From Actinomycetales bacterium (GTDB lineage Bacteria > Actinomycetota > Actinomycetes > Actinomycetales > Dermatophilaceae), in assembly GCA_016710645.1 (NCBI GenBank), contig JADJVI010000040.1, positions 1 to 20,250 of the forward strand: a stretch of DNA of 20,250 nucleotides. Direction: 5' to 3'. Under the pieces are notes generated by a model that saw only the letters and a list, made by a program, of their open reading frames with translations, made no database searches and was not told the origin of the DNA. Shown piece after piece: positions 1-7,205 of this stretch (position 1 is the first letter of the stretch; every line of letters starts with the position of its first letter). The translations under genes and the position numbers were made by a program.

Positions 1-358
1 CCGGGCGCTCGGCCAAGAACGCCACCAACGCCTCGGTCACCTCGGCGGGGCCGATGGGTCCACCTGCCCGGCGCATCCGGTATGCCGTGCGGCCGGCCGG
101 TGTCACGGCATACCCGAGGGCGGGGCGCCCGCGACCGGAGGCCGGCAGGGAGTCCCGCGACGCCAGGCCGGCCTCGGTGAGCACGTCGAGGTGGCCACGG
201 ATGGTGTTGGGATGGCCGCCGAGGCGCGCGGTGAGGGTCGCGACATCGGCCGGGCGGGCGCGGCGGGTGAGTTCGGCGAGGACCCGCAGCCGGACGCCGT
301 CGAGCGCCGGGAGGTGAGGGAGGGGGCGAGGCCCGAGGGTGGCCCGTTGGTTTGTCAC
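1..358 (-). CDS. Winged-helix (ArsR-like) transcriptional regulator, cut by left edge
   Basis: Reading the minus strand from a GTG at 358 gives an uninterrupted frame to the window edge, about 119 residues of the N-terminal part. It carries a winged helix-turn-helix: an N-terminal helix with RVLAELTRR, then a recognition-helix region GHPNTIRGHLDVLTEAGL and a wing with RGRPALGYAVTPAGRTAYR. This 'two-helix plus Arg/Gly-Pro wing' pattern is typical of ArsR/MarR-like regulators of actinobacteria that sit beside denitrification or stress genes. It is divergent to the DUF2249-NnrS-NirK genes, so it is plausibly their regulator; that is inference. The C-terminus, where any metal or Fe-S ligand would lie, is outside the window. 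The start is chosen because the GTG lies 7 bases after a TACACT box (minus strand 371-366), fitting a leaderless transcript. Confidence 0.72.
   Translation of the reverse strand, partial: MTNQRATLGPRPLPHLPALDGVRLRVLAELTRRARPADVATLTARLGGHPNTIRGHLDVLTEAGLASRDSLPASGRGRPALGYAVTPAGRTAYRMRRAGGPIGPAEVTEALVAFLAERP
79..114. repeat. Inverted pair of the GTATGCC motif inside the regulator gene
   Basis: GGTATGCCGTG (79-89) and CACGGCATACC (104-114) are perfect 11-base complements with a 14-base spacer. The DNA is coding (GYAVTPAGRTAY on the minus strand), so the symmetry coexists with a protein wing sequence. Confidence 0.85.
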
Positions 359-424
359 ATGGCATAGTGTAATAAACCAGCAGGCCGACCGGCCAGCCCG
401 CCAGAGCGAGTCGAGCGAGGATTC
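359..424. promoter_or_regulatory. Divergent promoter region between regulator and nitrite-module genes
   Basis: This 66-base spacer is locally AT-rich (CATAGTGTAATAAACC around 364-379) in otherwise very GC-rich DNA. On the minus strand TACACT (371-366) would place transcription start at or next to the regulator's GTG. On the plus strand a GAGCGAGG-type ribosome-binding sequence lies just upstream of the ATG at 425. I see no clear -35 for either direction. The imperfectly symmetrical CACATGGCATAGTG (356-369) is a possible operator, not proven. Confidence 0.4.
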
Positions 425-721
425 ATGAACGAGATGACCCAGTTGCCCGTCACCGAGGTCGCCCACGCCTGTGCCTGCGGCTGCGCCGACGAGGAGTTGC
501 CCGAGCTCGACGCCCGCGCCATCCCGCACGCGATCCGGCACGCCACGATCTTCGGTGCGCTCGGCGCGATCAAGCCGGGCGGCGCCATGGTGCTCGTCGC
601 GCCGCACGACCCCAAGCCGTTGCTCGCCCAGATCGCCCAGCGCGAGGGTGACGCCATTGACGTGAGTTACCTGCAGGAGGGTCCGGAGGCGTGGCGGCTG
701 AAGTTCACCCGCCGCCGCTGA
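425..721 (+). CDS. DUF2249 domain protein
   Basis: This is a 98-residue protein that I recognise as a DUF2249 (TusA-like fold) family member. The diagnostic block is ELDARAIPHAIRHATIFGAL followed by the LVAPHDPKPLLAQI stretch and the closing WRLKFTRR. An N-terminal CACGC cluster (Cys residues near 16-20) could bind a metal or act as thiols. Members of the family are often found next to denitrification and NO-handling genes; their reaction is not established. Here it is the first plus-strand gene of the nirK region, preceded by GAGCGAGG about 4-11 bases before the ATG. The length is normal for a single-domain member. The next gene starts about 120 bases further on in the most conservative reading, and the hydrophilic frame between them could be its N-terminal extension. 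Confidence 0.8.
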   Translation: MNEMTQLPVTEVAHACACGCADEELPELDARAIPHAIRHATIFGALGAIKPGGAMVLVAPHDPKPLLAQIAQREGDAIDVSYLQEGPEAWRLKFTRRR

Positions 722-840
722 CCGCCGCCGGGTCCGACGCCGAGACCCCGTTGGCCCCGCACGACCCGCTGACCGAACCCCACTCCGCGACGGCCTCCGA
801 GCAGGCCCGCGGCGCTGGCAACCGGGCGCCGCGCGATCGG

Positions 841-2095
841 ATGCAGCGCCCGCCGTCGCCCACCCCTCGGCGGGCGCTGCTTCTCGTGCCGGCCGGGCTC
901 GCCCTGCTGGCCGGGCTCGACGCGGCCCTGCTGCTGGCCGAGCTGCCGGCTCCGGTGACGGCCGACCGGCTCCCCGAGATCCACGGCATGGTCATGGTCC
1001 TCGGCTTCCTCGGGACGCTCATCGCGCTGGAACGCGCTATCGCCCTGCGGCGGCTCTGGGCGTATGCCGCGCCACTGCTGCTCGGCGTCGGCGGGCTGGC
1101 GCTCGCGGTCCCAGCGCTGCCGCCGTGGGTGGGTCAGCTGCTCCTGCTCGACGGCACCATCGTCCCTCACCCTCGGGTATGCCGTGCTGTGGCGCCGCCA
1201 GCGCGACGTACCGACCGTGGTGCAGGTCGTGGCCGCGGGGCTCGCCTCGATGGCCGCGCTGCTCTGGCTGCGGGTCGACGTGGAACGCCTGGTGCCGTTG
1301 CTGTTGGCCTTCCTCGTGCTCACCATTGCCTCCGAGCGGGTCGAACTCGCCCGCCTGGCGCTGCCCGCCAACGCCGACCGAGTGCTGCTGAGCGTCGCGC
1401 TCGGATTGGCCACGGCAGCAGTGGCGAGCCTCATCGCGCCGGTCTGGGCCGGGCGGGTCATCGGAGGGGTGCTCTGCGGGTTGGTGATGTGGCTCGCCCG
1501 TCACGACGTGGCTCGCCGCACGATCTCGTCGGTGGGGTTGCCCCGGTTCGCGGCGGCAGCGATGCTCATGGGCTACGTGTGGCTGTTTCTCGCGGGCCTG
1601 GTGTGGCTCGGTGTGGGTGATCTCGTCGGCGGGGCCGCGAGCGCTCATGCGGCCGGCCATCCGGGAGCCCAACCCGGAGCCCAACCCGGAGCCCAACCGG
1701 GAGTCCAACCGGGCGACCCCTTGGGTGGCGCGGCCTGGCTGGCCGGCGGGACGGCATACGACCTCGTCATCCACGCCGTGACCCTGGGGTTCGTCATGTC
1801 CATGGTGCTCGCGCATGCGCCGGTCATCCTTCCCGCGGTGCTGCGGCGGCCGTTGCCCTTCCATCCGGTGCTGTGGGGCGTGCTCGGCCTGCTGCACGCC
1901 AGTGTGCTGGTGCGGGTGGTCGTCGGCGACCTTGCCGGGCTGACGACGGCGTGGAAAGTGGGGGCCTTCGGCACGGTCATCGCGCTGCTGCTCCTCCCGC
2001 CGGTCATTGCCTGGTCGGTGGCTCGTGGGCGGGGCAACCCGACCCGGCGCACAGCGCAGGCGACGGGTGCGGTGAGCGGACGGCATACCGCATGA
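841..2095 (+). CDS. NnrS-like polytopic membrane protein, frameshifted
   Basis: The frame opens near 841 (ATG; TTG 751 is an alternative in the same frame) and runs to about 1164, then continues in the next frame to the TGA at 2093-2095. Removing one C from the CCC at 1164-1166 restores a continuous protein of about 417 residues (...DGTIV|LTLGYAVLW...). It has roughly ten hydrophobic helices and conserved-looking histidines in LPEIHGMVMVLGF, DLVIHAVTLGF, MVLAHAPVI and LLHASVLVR. This pattern resembles NnrS-type haem membrane proteins associated with nitric oxide stress. A hydrophilic loop holds a GAQP tandem repeat (1664-1711). The stop overlaps the start of the NirK fusion gene (ATGA), so the two are very likely co-translated. 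The break is probably a sequencing error or a recent mutation, because both halves are fully conserved in character. Confidence 0.62.
1664..1711 (+). repeat. 12-bp tandem repeat, four units, in-frame
   Basis: Four consecutive units of the form GGAGCCCAACCC (the last two with one and two substitutions) encode GAQP-GAQP-GAQP-GVQP in a loop of the NnrS-like protein. The period is a multiple of three, so copy-number change would keep the frame. Confidence 0.85.
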
Positions 2096-4998
2096 GCCGG
2101 CATGAGACGGTGACTCGCGAGCGGGGAGCCCGCGGACAGTGGCCGATGCGCGACCATCCAACAACGTTCTGGCTGGTCGTCGCCGCGGCCGTCGCGCTCC
2201 TGTCACCGGCGTTGCCGGACGCGCGATGGATCCTCGTGCATGCCGTCCTGCTCGGCGCCGTGACACACGCGGTGCTCGTCTGGTCGACCCACTTCACCCA
2301 GGCGTTGCTCAAGACCTCCGCGGCACTCGACCCGCGCCCGCGACAGAACGCCCGGCTCACCGTGCTGCTCGCCGGCGCGGCACTGGTCATCCTCGGCGTG
2401 CCGTGGTGGGGCTGGTGGGCGGTCCTGGCCGGTGCGTTGGCAGTGACCGGCGCTGTCGGGTGGCATGCGTGGGCGCTCTGGCGACGGTTGCGCGCGGCCT
2501 TACCGGGGCGGTTCCGGATCACCGTGCGCTATTACCTCTGCGCGGCGGCGTGGATCCCCGTCGGCGCCACCCTCGGCGCCCTGCTGTCCCGTGGCCCCGA
2601 CGATTTCTGGCATGGGCGACTGCTCGTCGCGCACACCTCGGCAATGGTGCTCGGCTGGCTGGGGCTCACCCTGACCGGCACCTTGCTGACGCTCTGGCCG
2701 ACGATGCTGCGCACCCGCATCGACGCCCGCGCGGAAGCCCTGGCCCGGCAAGCCCTTCCCGTGCTGTGCTCGGCGGTGGCCGTGGTCGTCGGTGGTGCGC
2801 TCGTCGGCCTGCGCCCGCTCGTGGTCGGCTCTCTACTCCTGTATGCCGTGGGGCTGGGTTGGTGGGGACGCGCCCTGTGGCGTCCGGCCCGGCAGGCACC
2901 GCCGCGGGAGTTCGGCACCTGGTCGGTGTCGGCGGGTCTGTGCTGGCTGCTGTTCGCGGTGCTCTGGGTCTCGGGAACCGTTGCCCGACAATCTGATTGG
3001 CGGTCTGTCGTCGATGGCTTCACGCCGGCGACCGTGGGGTTCGCGGCGGGGTTCGGGGCTCAGATGGTGCAGGGGGCCTTGACCTACCTCGTGCCGAGCG
3101 TGCTCGGAGGCGGGCCGGCGATCGTGCGATCAGCGGGCCTGGCCCTGGACCGCTGGGGCGCGGCTCGGGTCATCGTCGTCAACGCTGGCTTGGTCGTCGC
3201 CTTGCTGCCGGTGCCGGCCGCGGTGCGGGTGGTGGTGAGCGCTCTCGTCGTGGCGACCCTCGCGGCCTTCATCCCGGTCCTCGTCCTGGCGGTGCTCGGT
3301 GCCGTCAAGGCCATGCGAGCGCTGCAGGCTCCGACGGGGGCAGCGGTGGCCATGCCGTCGGCTCAGGCTGGTCCGACGACCGGGACGCCTGCAGCGCAGC
3401 CCGTGGCGCCCGCGGCGATGCCGCCGGGTGGTTCGCGCACGAATCCTCGGCCCCGCAACGGCCAAGTCGTCGGGGGATTCCTCGCCCTGCTGCTCGCGAT
3501 CACCGTCGGGGTGTTTGCCGATCCCGCGGCGGCGGGGCTGACCCCCTCCGGGCTGGGCACGCCAGGGTGGGTCACGGCGCTCCCCGGGCTGGGTGGGGTT
3601 ATGGGCGGAGGTGCGGGTGGTGGCAGCGGCTTCGGCGGTTCGGGTGACCTGGCGGCCGGCGTCACCCCCACCGGCCGTACGACGACCGTGCGCGTGGAGG
3701 CGGTGGGGATGCGGTTCGTGCCAGCCTCCGTGACCGTGCCGGCCGGCGACCGCCTGGTCATCGACCTGGTCAATGTCGACCCCGGTCAGACCCACGACCT
3801 GGTCTTCGCCTCGGGCGCTCGAACCGCCCGGCTGCACACCGGTGATTCGGCGACCCTCGACCTCGGTGTCGTCGGATCGAGCACCCAGGGCTGGTGCTCG
3901 GTCGTCGGACACCGGCTCATGGGAATGGTTTTCGACGTCGTCGTCACCGGCGCCACCACTGACTCGGCGCACTCCGGATCCCACGGGGCAGCGACCCCGA
4001 CAGGCGGGGCGGCGGGGCTGGGAGGCGACGACACGGCATACCCGAGGGTGGATCTGGGCCAGGCGGCTGACCCGAGTTTTCAGGCGGTCGACGCCGTGCT
4101 GCCGCCGCTGTCGGCCGACCGCGAGCACCACGTGACCCTGCGGGTGCAGGAGCTCGAACTGCAGGTCGCGCCGGGAGTGTGGCAGCAGCGCTGGACCTTC
4201 GGCGGGCAGGTGCCCGGGCCCACGCTGCACGGGCGGGTGGGCGATGTCTTCATCGTGACTCTCGTCAACGACGGCACGATCGGGCACTCCATCGACTTCC
4301 ACGCCGGGTCGCTCGCGCCGGACCTGCCGATGCGCACCATCGCGCCGGGGGAGTCGCTGGTCTATCGGTTCACCGCGACGCACGCGGGCATCTGGATGTA
4401 CCACTGTTCGACGATGCCGATGTCGGCCCACATCGCCGCCGGTCTGCACGGGGCTGTCGTCATCGAGCCGGAGGGGCTGTCCGCGGTCGACCGCTCGTAT
4501 GTGCTTGTGCAGTCGGAGGTCTATCTCGGGGCATCGCACGCCGCCGGGAGGGCCGACGAGGTGGACGCGCGGCGGGTCGCGCTGGAACGCCCGGATGCGG
4601 TGGTCTTCAACGGGATCGCCAACCAGTATGCCGTCCGCCCACTGACCGCCCGGGTCGGCGAGCGGGTGCGGATCTGGGTCTTGGATGCCGGCCCCAACCG
4701 GCCCACGTCCTTCCACGTCGTCGGAGGACAGTTCGACACGGTGTATGCCGAGGGAGCCTGGCTGTTGCGCCCACCGGCCGTTGGTGCCGGCGGGTCAGGT
4801 GGCGGCGATGGCGGCGGCGGTGCTGCCGGATCGGGCGGATCGGGGGGCTCGGGCGGCTCGCAGGCCTTGGCCCTCGCGCCGGCCCAGGGCGGCTTCGTCG
4901 AACTGGTCTTCCCGGAGGCCGGTCACTATCCGTTCGTCAGCCACGTCATGGTCGACGCCGAACGCGGCGCCCGCGGCATCGTCGGGGTCACGCCCTGA
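2092..4998 (+). CDS. nirK: Membrane-anchored copper nitrite reductase fusion (polytopic domain + cupredoxin + NirK)
   Basis: A 968-residue protein, more than twice the usual NirK length. Residues about 20-420 form some ten membrane helices with His-rich segments (VHAVLLGAVTHAVLVWSTH, LLVAHTSAMVLGWLG), resembling the NnrS-like neighbour. Residues about 530-620 are a plastocyanin-like cupredoxin with a full type-1 Cu set (H568, C602, H607, M610 or M612). Residues about 660-968 are NirK: HSIDFH supplies H732, D735 and H737; MYHC gives H771/C772; H780; a catalytic-His equivalent H875 (TSFHVVGG); and type-2 Cu H951 (FVSHVM). The role is reduction of nitrite to NO outside the membrane. Two oddities: the usual axial Met of the type-1 site is Leu785 (HIAAGLHG), and a Gly/Ser tract (near 900-924) interrupts the second NirK domain. 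The start is the ATG overlapping the preceding stop. Confidence 0.88.
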   Translation: MSRHETVTRERGARGQWPMRDHPTTFWLVVAAAVALLSPALPDARWILVHAVLLGAVTHAVLVWSTHFTQALLKTSAALDPRPRQNARLTVLLAGAALVILGVPWWGWWAVLAGALAVTGAVGWHAWALWRRLRAALPGRFRITVRYYLCAAAWIPVGATLGALLSRGPDDFWHGRLLVAHTSAMVLGWLGLTLTGTLLTLWPTMLRTRIDARAEALARQALPVLCSAVAVVVGGALVGLRPLVVGSLLLYAVGLGWWGRALWRPARQAPPREFGTWSVSAGLCWLLFAVLWVSGTVARQSDWRSVVDGFTPATVGFAAGFGAQMVQGALTYLVPSVLGGGPAIVRSAGLALDRWGAARVIVVNAGLVVALLPVPAAVRVVVSALVVATLAAFIPVLVLAVLGAVKAMRALQAPTGAAVAMPSAQAGPTTGTPAAQPVAPAAMPPGGSRTNPRPRNGQVVGGFLALLLAITVGVFADPAAAGLTPSGLGTPGWVTALPGLGGVMGGGAGGGSGFGGSGDLAAGVTPTGRTTTVRVEAVGMRFVPASVTVPAGDRLVIDLVNVDPGQTHDLVFASGARTARLHTGDSATLDLGVVGSSTQGWCSVVGHRLMGMVFDVVVTGATTDSAHSGSHGAATPTGGAAGLGGDDTAYPRVDLGQAADPSFQAVDAVLPPLSADREHHVTLRVQELELQVAPGVWQQRWTFGGQVPGPTLHGRVGDVFIVTLVNDGTIGHSIDFHAGSLAPDLPMRTIAPGESLVYRFTATHAGIWMYHCSTMPMSAHIAAGLHGAVVIEPEGLSAVDRSYVLVQSEVYLGASHAAGRADEVDARRVALERPDAVVFNGIANQYAVRPLTARVGERVRIWVLDAGPNRPTSFHVVGGQFDTVYAEGAWLLRPPAVGAGGSGGGDGGGGAAGSGGSGGSGGSQALALAPAQGGFVELVFPEAGHYPFVSHVMVDAERGARGIVGVTP

Positions 4999-5054
4999 CC
5001 TTGGGTAGTTCCCGAAAGTCGTTGACCTGCGTCGGGACAGACGCCTAGGGCGGC

Positions 5055-5085
5055 CCAGGCACGCCATGGACGGCCGTCCAGGCAC
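5055..5085. terminator. Palindrome flanked by direct repeats between convergent genes (possible terminator)
   Basis: A perfect 14-base palindrome TGGACGGCCGTCCA (5067-5080) sits between two copies of CCAGGCAC (5055-5062, 5078-5085). It lies in the 97-base space between the convergent nirK and abiEii genes. There is no T run, so a bidirectional terminator role is only positional inference. Confidence 0.3.
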
Positions 5086-5095
5086 ACCCAATGCG

Positions 5096-5926
5096 CTACC
5101 TGCCGGACGCCGCAATGCGTCGGACGAACGTGTTGGCCCACACGACTGCCTCCTCCACGGTCGGCAAGACGTCGAGACCTTCGGCGGCCTCGGCGTAGAG
5201 GGTCTCCCACTGGTCAGCAGCCAGAATGGTCGGCGGCCATGGTTGCTGCTGCCGGTAGTCGAAAAGCCGCATGCACGTTGACGCGACTTGAGCAAGATCG
5301 AGGTTGGCTCCCTTGTCGAGGAGTTGGAGATCGACGAGGTCGCGCGCCCGCTCACTTCCCTCATCGGTGACGGCATGGAGCTTCTGCGCGACCTGGTGGT
5401 CGGAACGCATGACCGGCACCGCCTTCGGGGCAGGAAGGCCCACCTCGGTGAAGAGTCCGGCGAGATCAGCAGCGAGCTGGTACTCGGGTTCGTCCGCGTC
5501 ACCGATCTCGTTGTGGCCCAGTTCGAACTTCACGGTGCACCAGGACCTGCCTCGATAGTCGAGCTTCACCTCAAAGGGTTGCATGACGTATGCCCTCGGC
5601 ACAGCCGGAGGGCGCGGTGCAGCCTTCTCCACGAGTCTCCCGGTGAAGCCCGCCCATCCCGCCGCGAGAGAATCCTCGAAGTCGCTCCGGAACTCGGCGA
5701 GTGGCTGGACTCGCGCGGCGTCGAGATCCTGGGTAAATCGTGTGCCTCGTCCGTACCGCAGCGCCATCGCACTGCCGCCCTTGACCACTCCCTCGGGCAA
5801 CATCTGACCGACGACAACAAGCGCCATCCCGACACGACGACGCAGCGCCAGTCCGTCGCTGCTTTCCACGTTGCGGATGCGTTGCTCCAAGGAACGCACG
5901 CTCGTCGGCGCACTCGAGTAGCTCAC
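5096..5926 (-). CDS. abiEii: AbiEii-type nucleotidyltransferase toxin
   Basis: This is a 276-residue protein of the AbiEii/AbiGii family (type IV toxin of the AbiE abortive-infection pair), a DNA polymerase beta-like nucleotidyltransferase fold. The family motifs are visible: KGGSAMALRYG followed by RFTQDLDAA (the GGS and DxD-like catalytic block), then FEVKLDYRG, and a later QKLHAVTD...RARDLVDLQLL segment matching the family's Lys/Asp helix. Members of this family transfer nucleotides to RNA targets and arrest growth. The start is GTG 5926, whose GTGA overlaps the antitoxin stop (5923-5925). Longer upstream frames lie entirely inside the antitoxin gene and carry no similarity. The length is normal and the active-site residues look intact. 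Confidence 0.85.
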   Translation of the reverse strand: MSYSSAPTSVRSLEQRIRNVESSDGLALRRRVGMALVVVGQMLPEGVVKGGSAMALRYGRGTRFTQDLDAARVQPLAEFRSDFEDSLAAGWAGFTGRLVEKAAPRPPAVPRAYVMQPFEVKLDYRGRSWCTVKFELGHNEIGDADEPEYQLAADLAGLFTEVGLPAPKAVPVMRSDHQVAQKLHAVTDEGSERARDLVDLQLLDKGANLDLAQVASTCMRLFDYRQQQPWPPTILAADQWETLYAEAAEGLDVLPTVEEAVVWANTFVRRIAASGR

Positions 5927-6465
5927 GACCGGAGGCCTTTCCTCACCCGCTGCCACTCGGTCGTGGTCATCAGCCCTTCGCCCCGAGCGCGCTTTGCCGC
6001 GTCCAGAAGGCGGTCGGTCTCGATGCGGCCGCGACACTCAAGGATGGCGTCGGCAACCGGCTGCGCCACCAGCCCGTCGTAGAACGTCGTGCGGACCTCA
6101 TCCCTGACGTGGGTCAGCTTGACGAACGGCGGCAACGTGGAACGAGCACGGCGCCGGACAGCCACCTTGATCTGTCGCAGGTTCACGTCGGCAAACCCAA
6201 GCAGGGCCAGCACCGTCTCTCCGTGGAGGTAGGCACCCTCGCCGACACGCAGGAGCGCCTCGGCGAACTGGTCATTGGCCGTCGCCGGCATATCCGGCAC
6301 CCGGTACAGACCGTAAGCGACGTTCTCCAGTCCGCCGCGCGCAGCGAGCTTCGGCAGCTCGACAGCTGGCACCCCCGCCTTCGCCGCTTCCTTCGTCGTG
6401 ACATAGCCATGGTGATCTAGCGCGATCTCTCGCACAATCTGTCGATACGTCACCTCAGCAGCCAT
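5923..6465 (-). CDS. abiEi: AbiEi-type antitoxin with winged-helix DNA-binding domain
   Basis: This is a 180-residue AbiEi antitoxin. The N-terminal winged helix is recognisable from HHGYVTTKEAAKAGV, then LPKLAARGGLENVAYGLYRVP, the standard opening of this family. The C-terminal half (LHGETVLALLGFADVN, then VRDEVRTTFYDGLVAQPVADAI) is the domain that neutralises or regulates. It overlaps the toxin by four bases, as usual for abiE operons. The start at 6465 is preferred over one at 6501, because position 6465 is where transcription would begin from the promoter-operator described separately, and the family's N-terminus starts close to VTYRQI. Negative autoregulation through paired inverted repeats is known for AbiEi, and a suitable palindrome lies exactly at this start. 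Confidence 0.85.
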   Translation of the reverse strand: MAAEVTYRQIVREIALDHHGYVTTKEAAKAGVPAVELPKLAARGGLENVAYGLYRVPDMPATANDQFAEALLRVGEGAYLHGETVLALLGFADVNLRQIKVAVRRRARSTLPPFVKLTHVRDEVRTTFYDGLVAQPVADAILECRGRIETDRLLDAAKRARGEGLMTTTEWQRVRKGLRS

Positions 6466-6501
6466 GTCACAACGATACCGGAAACGGTAGTGTTGTGACA
6501 A
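6465..6501 (-). promoter_or_regulatory. abiE promoter-operator: nested 36-bp inverted repeat with leaderless start
   Basis: On the plus strand the arms are TGTCACAACGATACCG (6465-6480) and CGGTAGTGTTGTGACA (6485-6500), separated by GAAA. They match at 14 of 16 positions. On the minus strand a TTGTCA (-35, 6501-6496) and TATCGT (-10, 6477-6472), spaced 18 bases, lie inside the palindrome. Transcription would start at about 6465, the A of the antitoxin ATG, so the message is probably leaderless. A bound repressor would cover both promoter boxes. Confidence 0.75.
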
Positions 6502-6974
6502 CGTTGCTCTTGCTCGAGAGAAACCGCCTGCACGCCCTGGCAGAGCACCAGTCGATGCGGATGCCGCACACCATCCCGACCACGACCTGCACCCCCGGCG
6601 AGCACTGCGGCTGCAGCAAGACCCTGACCATCCTGGACAGCCTCCTCGAACGCGACCGGCAACACCACCCCTGGCAGTCCACGCGCTGGGCGCTGTCGTT
6701 CAACCGGCGCACCCTCGTCGAAGGCCTCATAGGCGCCAACCGCTACCAACGGATAAGCGTCAACCGCGGCTTCTTCCGACAGACCGGCCTCGTCGCGACC
6801 GCACTGCTCCTCGCCGTCACACTCATCGGTCACAACCTCGTCAGCCCCCACGCCTGGCACACCACAAGCGGACGACCGGAACCGTGGCAGGTCCACCTCG
6901 GCGAGCCCATCGACGACCGACCACTCGACACGGCCTCCAGGACCCGCGGCCGACGCAGACGCCTGAGCGACTGA
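6495..6974 (+). pseudogene. Decayed C-terminal fragment of a DDE-type transposase
   Basis: The frame encodes 159 residues from a GTG that falls inside the abiE operator, so there is no credible ribosome site of its own. The central part (CTPGEHCGCSKTLTILD..., STRWALSFNRRTLVEGLIG, then VNRGFFRQTGLVATALLLA ending VTLIGHNL) resembles the last part of actinobacterial transposases: Cys-containing knuckle, 'RR..VEG..G' acidic block, and hydrophobic terminal helix. The N-terminal catalytic portion is missing and the C-terminus runs into basic low-complexity sequence. I see no terminal inverted repeats or target-site duplication. It is best read as a relic of the mobile event that may have delivered the AbiE pair. 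An alternative is an unrelated small hypothetical protein. Confidence 0.45.
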
Positions 6975-7115
6975 CGATCCCGCCGAGCCGCACCATCAAC
7001 GAGAAGGCGGCGCCAGCCTGCCCGGAACGGCCCGGCGGCAACGAAATCGGCCCCACGGCATACGAACTGACCGCCGCCACCGGTCCTGCCGCCGCCCACG
7101 ACCCCCGGAACAACG

Positions 7116-7148
7116 AACTCCCGACCGGATCACCTCCGGCCGGGAGTT
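7116..7148. terminator. Hairpin terminator (first of a tandem pair)
   Basis: AACTCCCG (7116-7123) pairs with CGGGAGTT (7141-7148). After one mismatch, CCGG (7125-7128) pairs with CCGG (7136-7139), leaving a seven-base loop. A short T stretch follows on the plus strand. It lies between the transposase relic and the minus-strand DedA gene and could act in both directions. Confidence 0.6.
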
Positions 7149-7162
7149 TCGGGAAGCCAAAC

Positions 7163-7185
7163 CGGGTAGTTCAGGGAACTACCCG
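7163..7185. terminator. Hairpin terminator for dedA (second of the pair)
   Basis: CGGGTAGTTC (7163-7172) pairs perfectly with GAACTACCCG (7176-7185) around the loop AGG. It sits about 20 bases past the DedA stop codon. The core GGGTAGTTC recurs at about 5004, just after nirK. Confidence 0.65.
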
Positions 7186-7205
7186 ACCTTGACCTCGGGT
7201 GATGG

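Noticed and set aside
1037..2266. Long open frame on the minus strand opposite the NnrS-like gene
   Set aside because: It is a GC-rich antisense shadow; the product is Arg/His/Pro-rich with no domain pattern, and the plus-strand protein is a convincing membrane protein.
3130..4716. 528-residue open frame on the minus strand opposite nirK
   Set aside because: Antisense shadow with skewed composition; the plus strand encodes clear copper-protein motifs.
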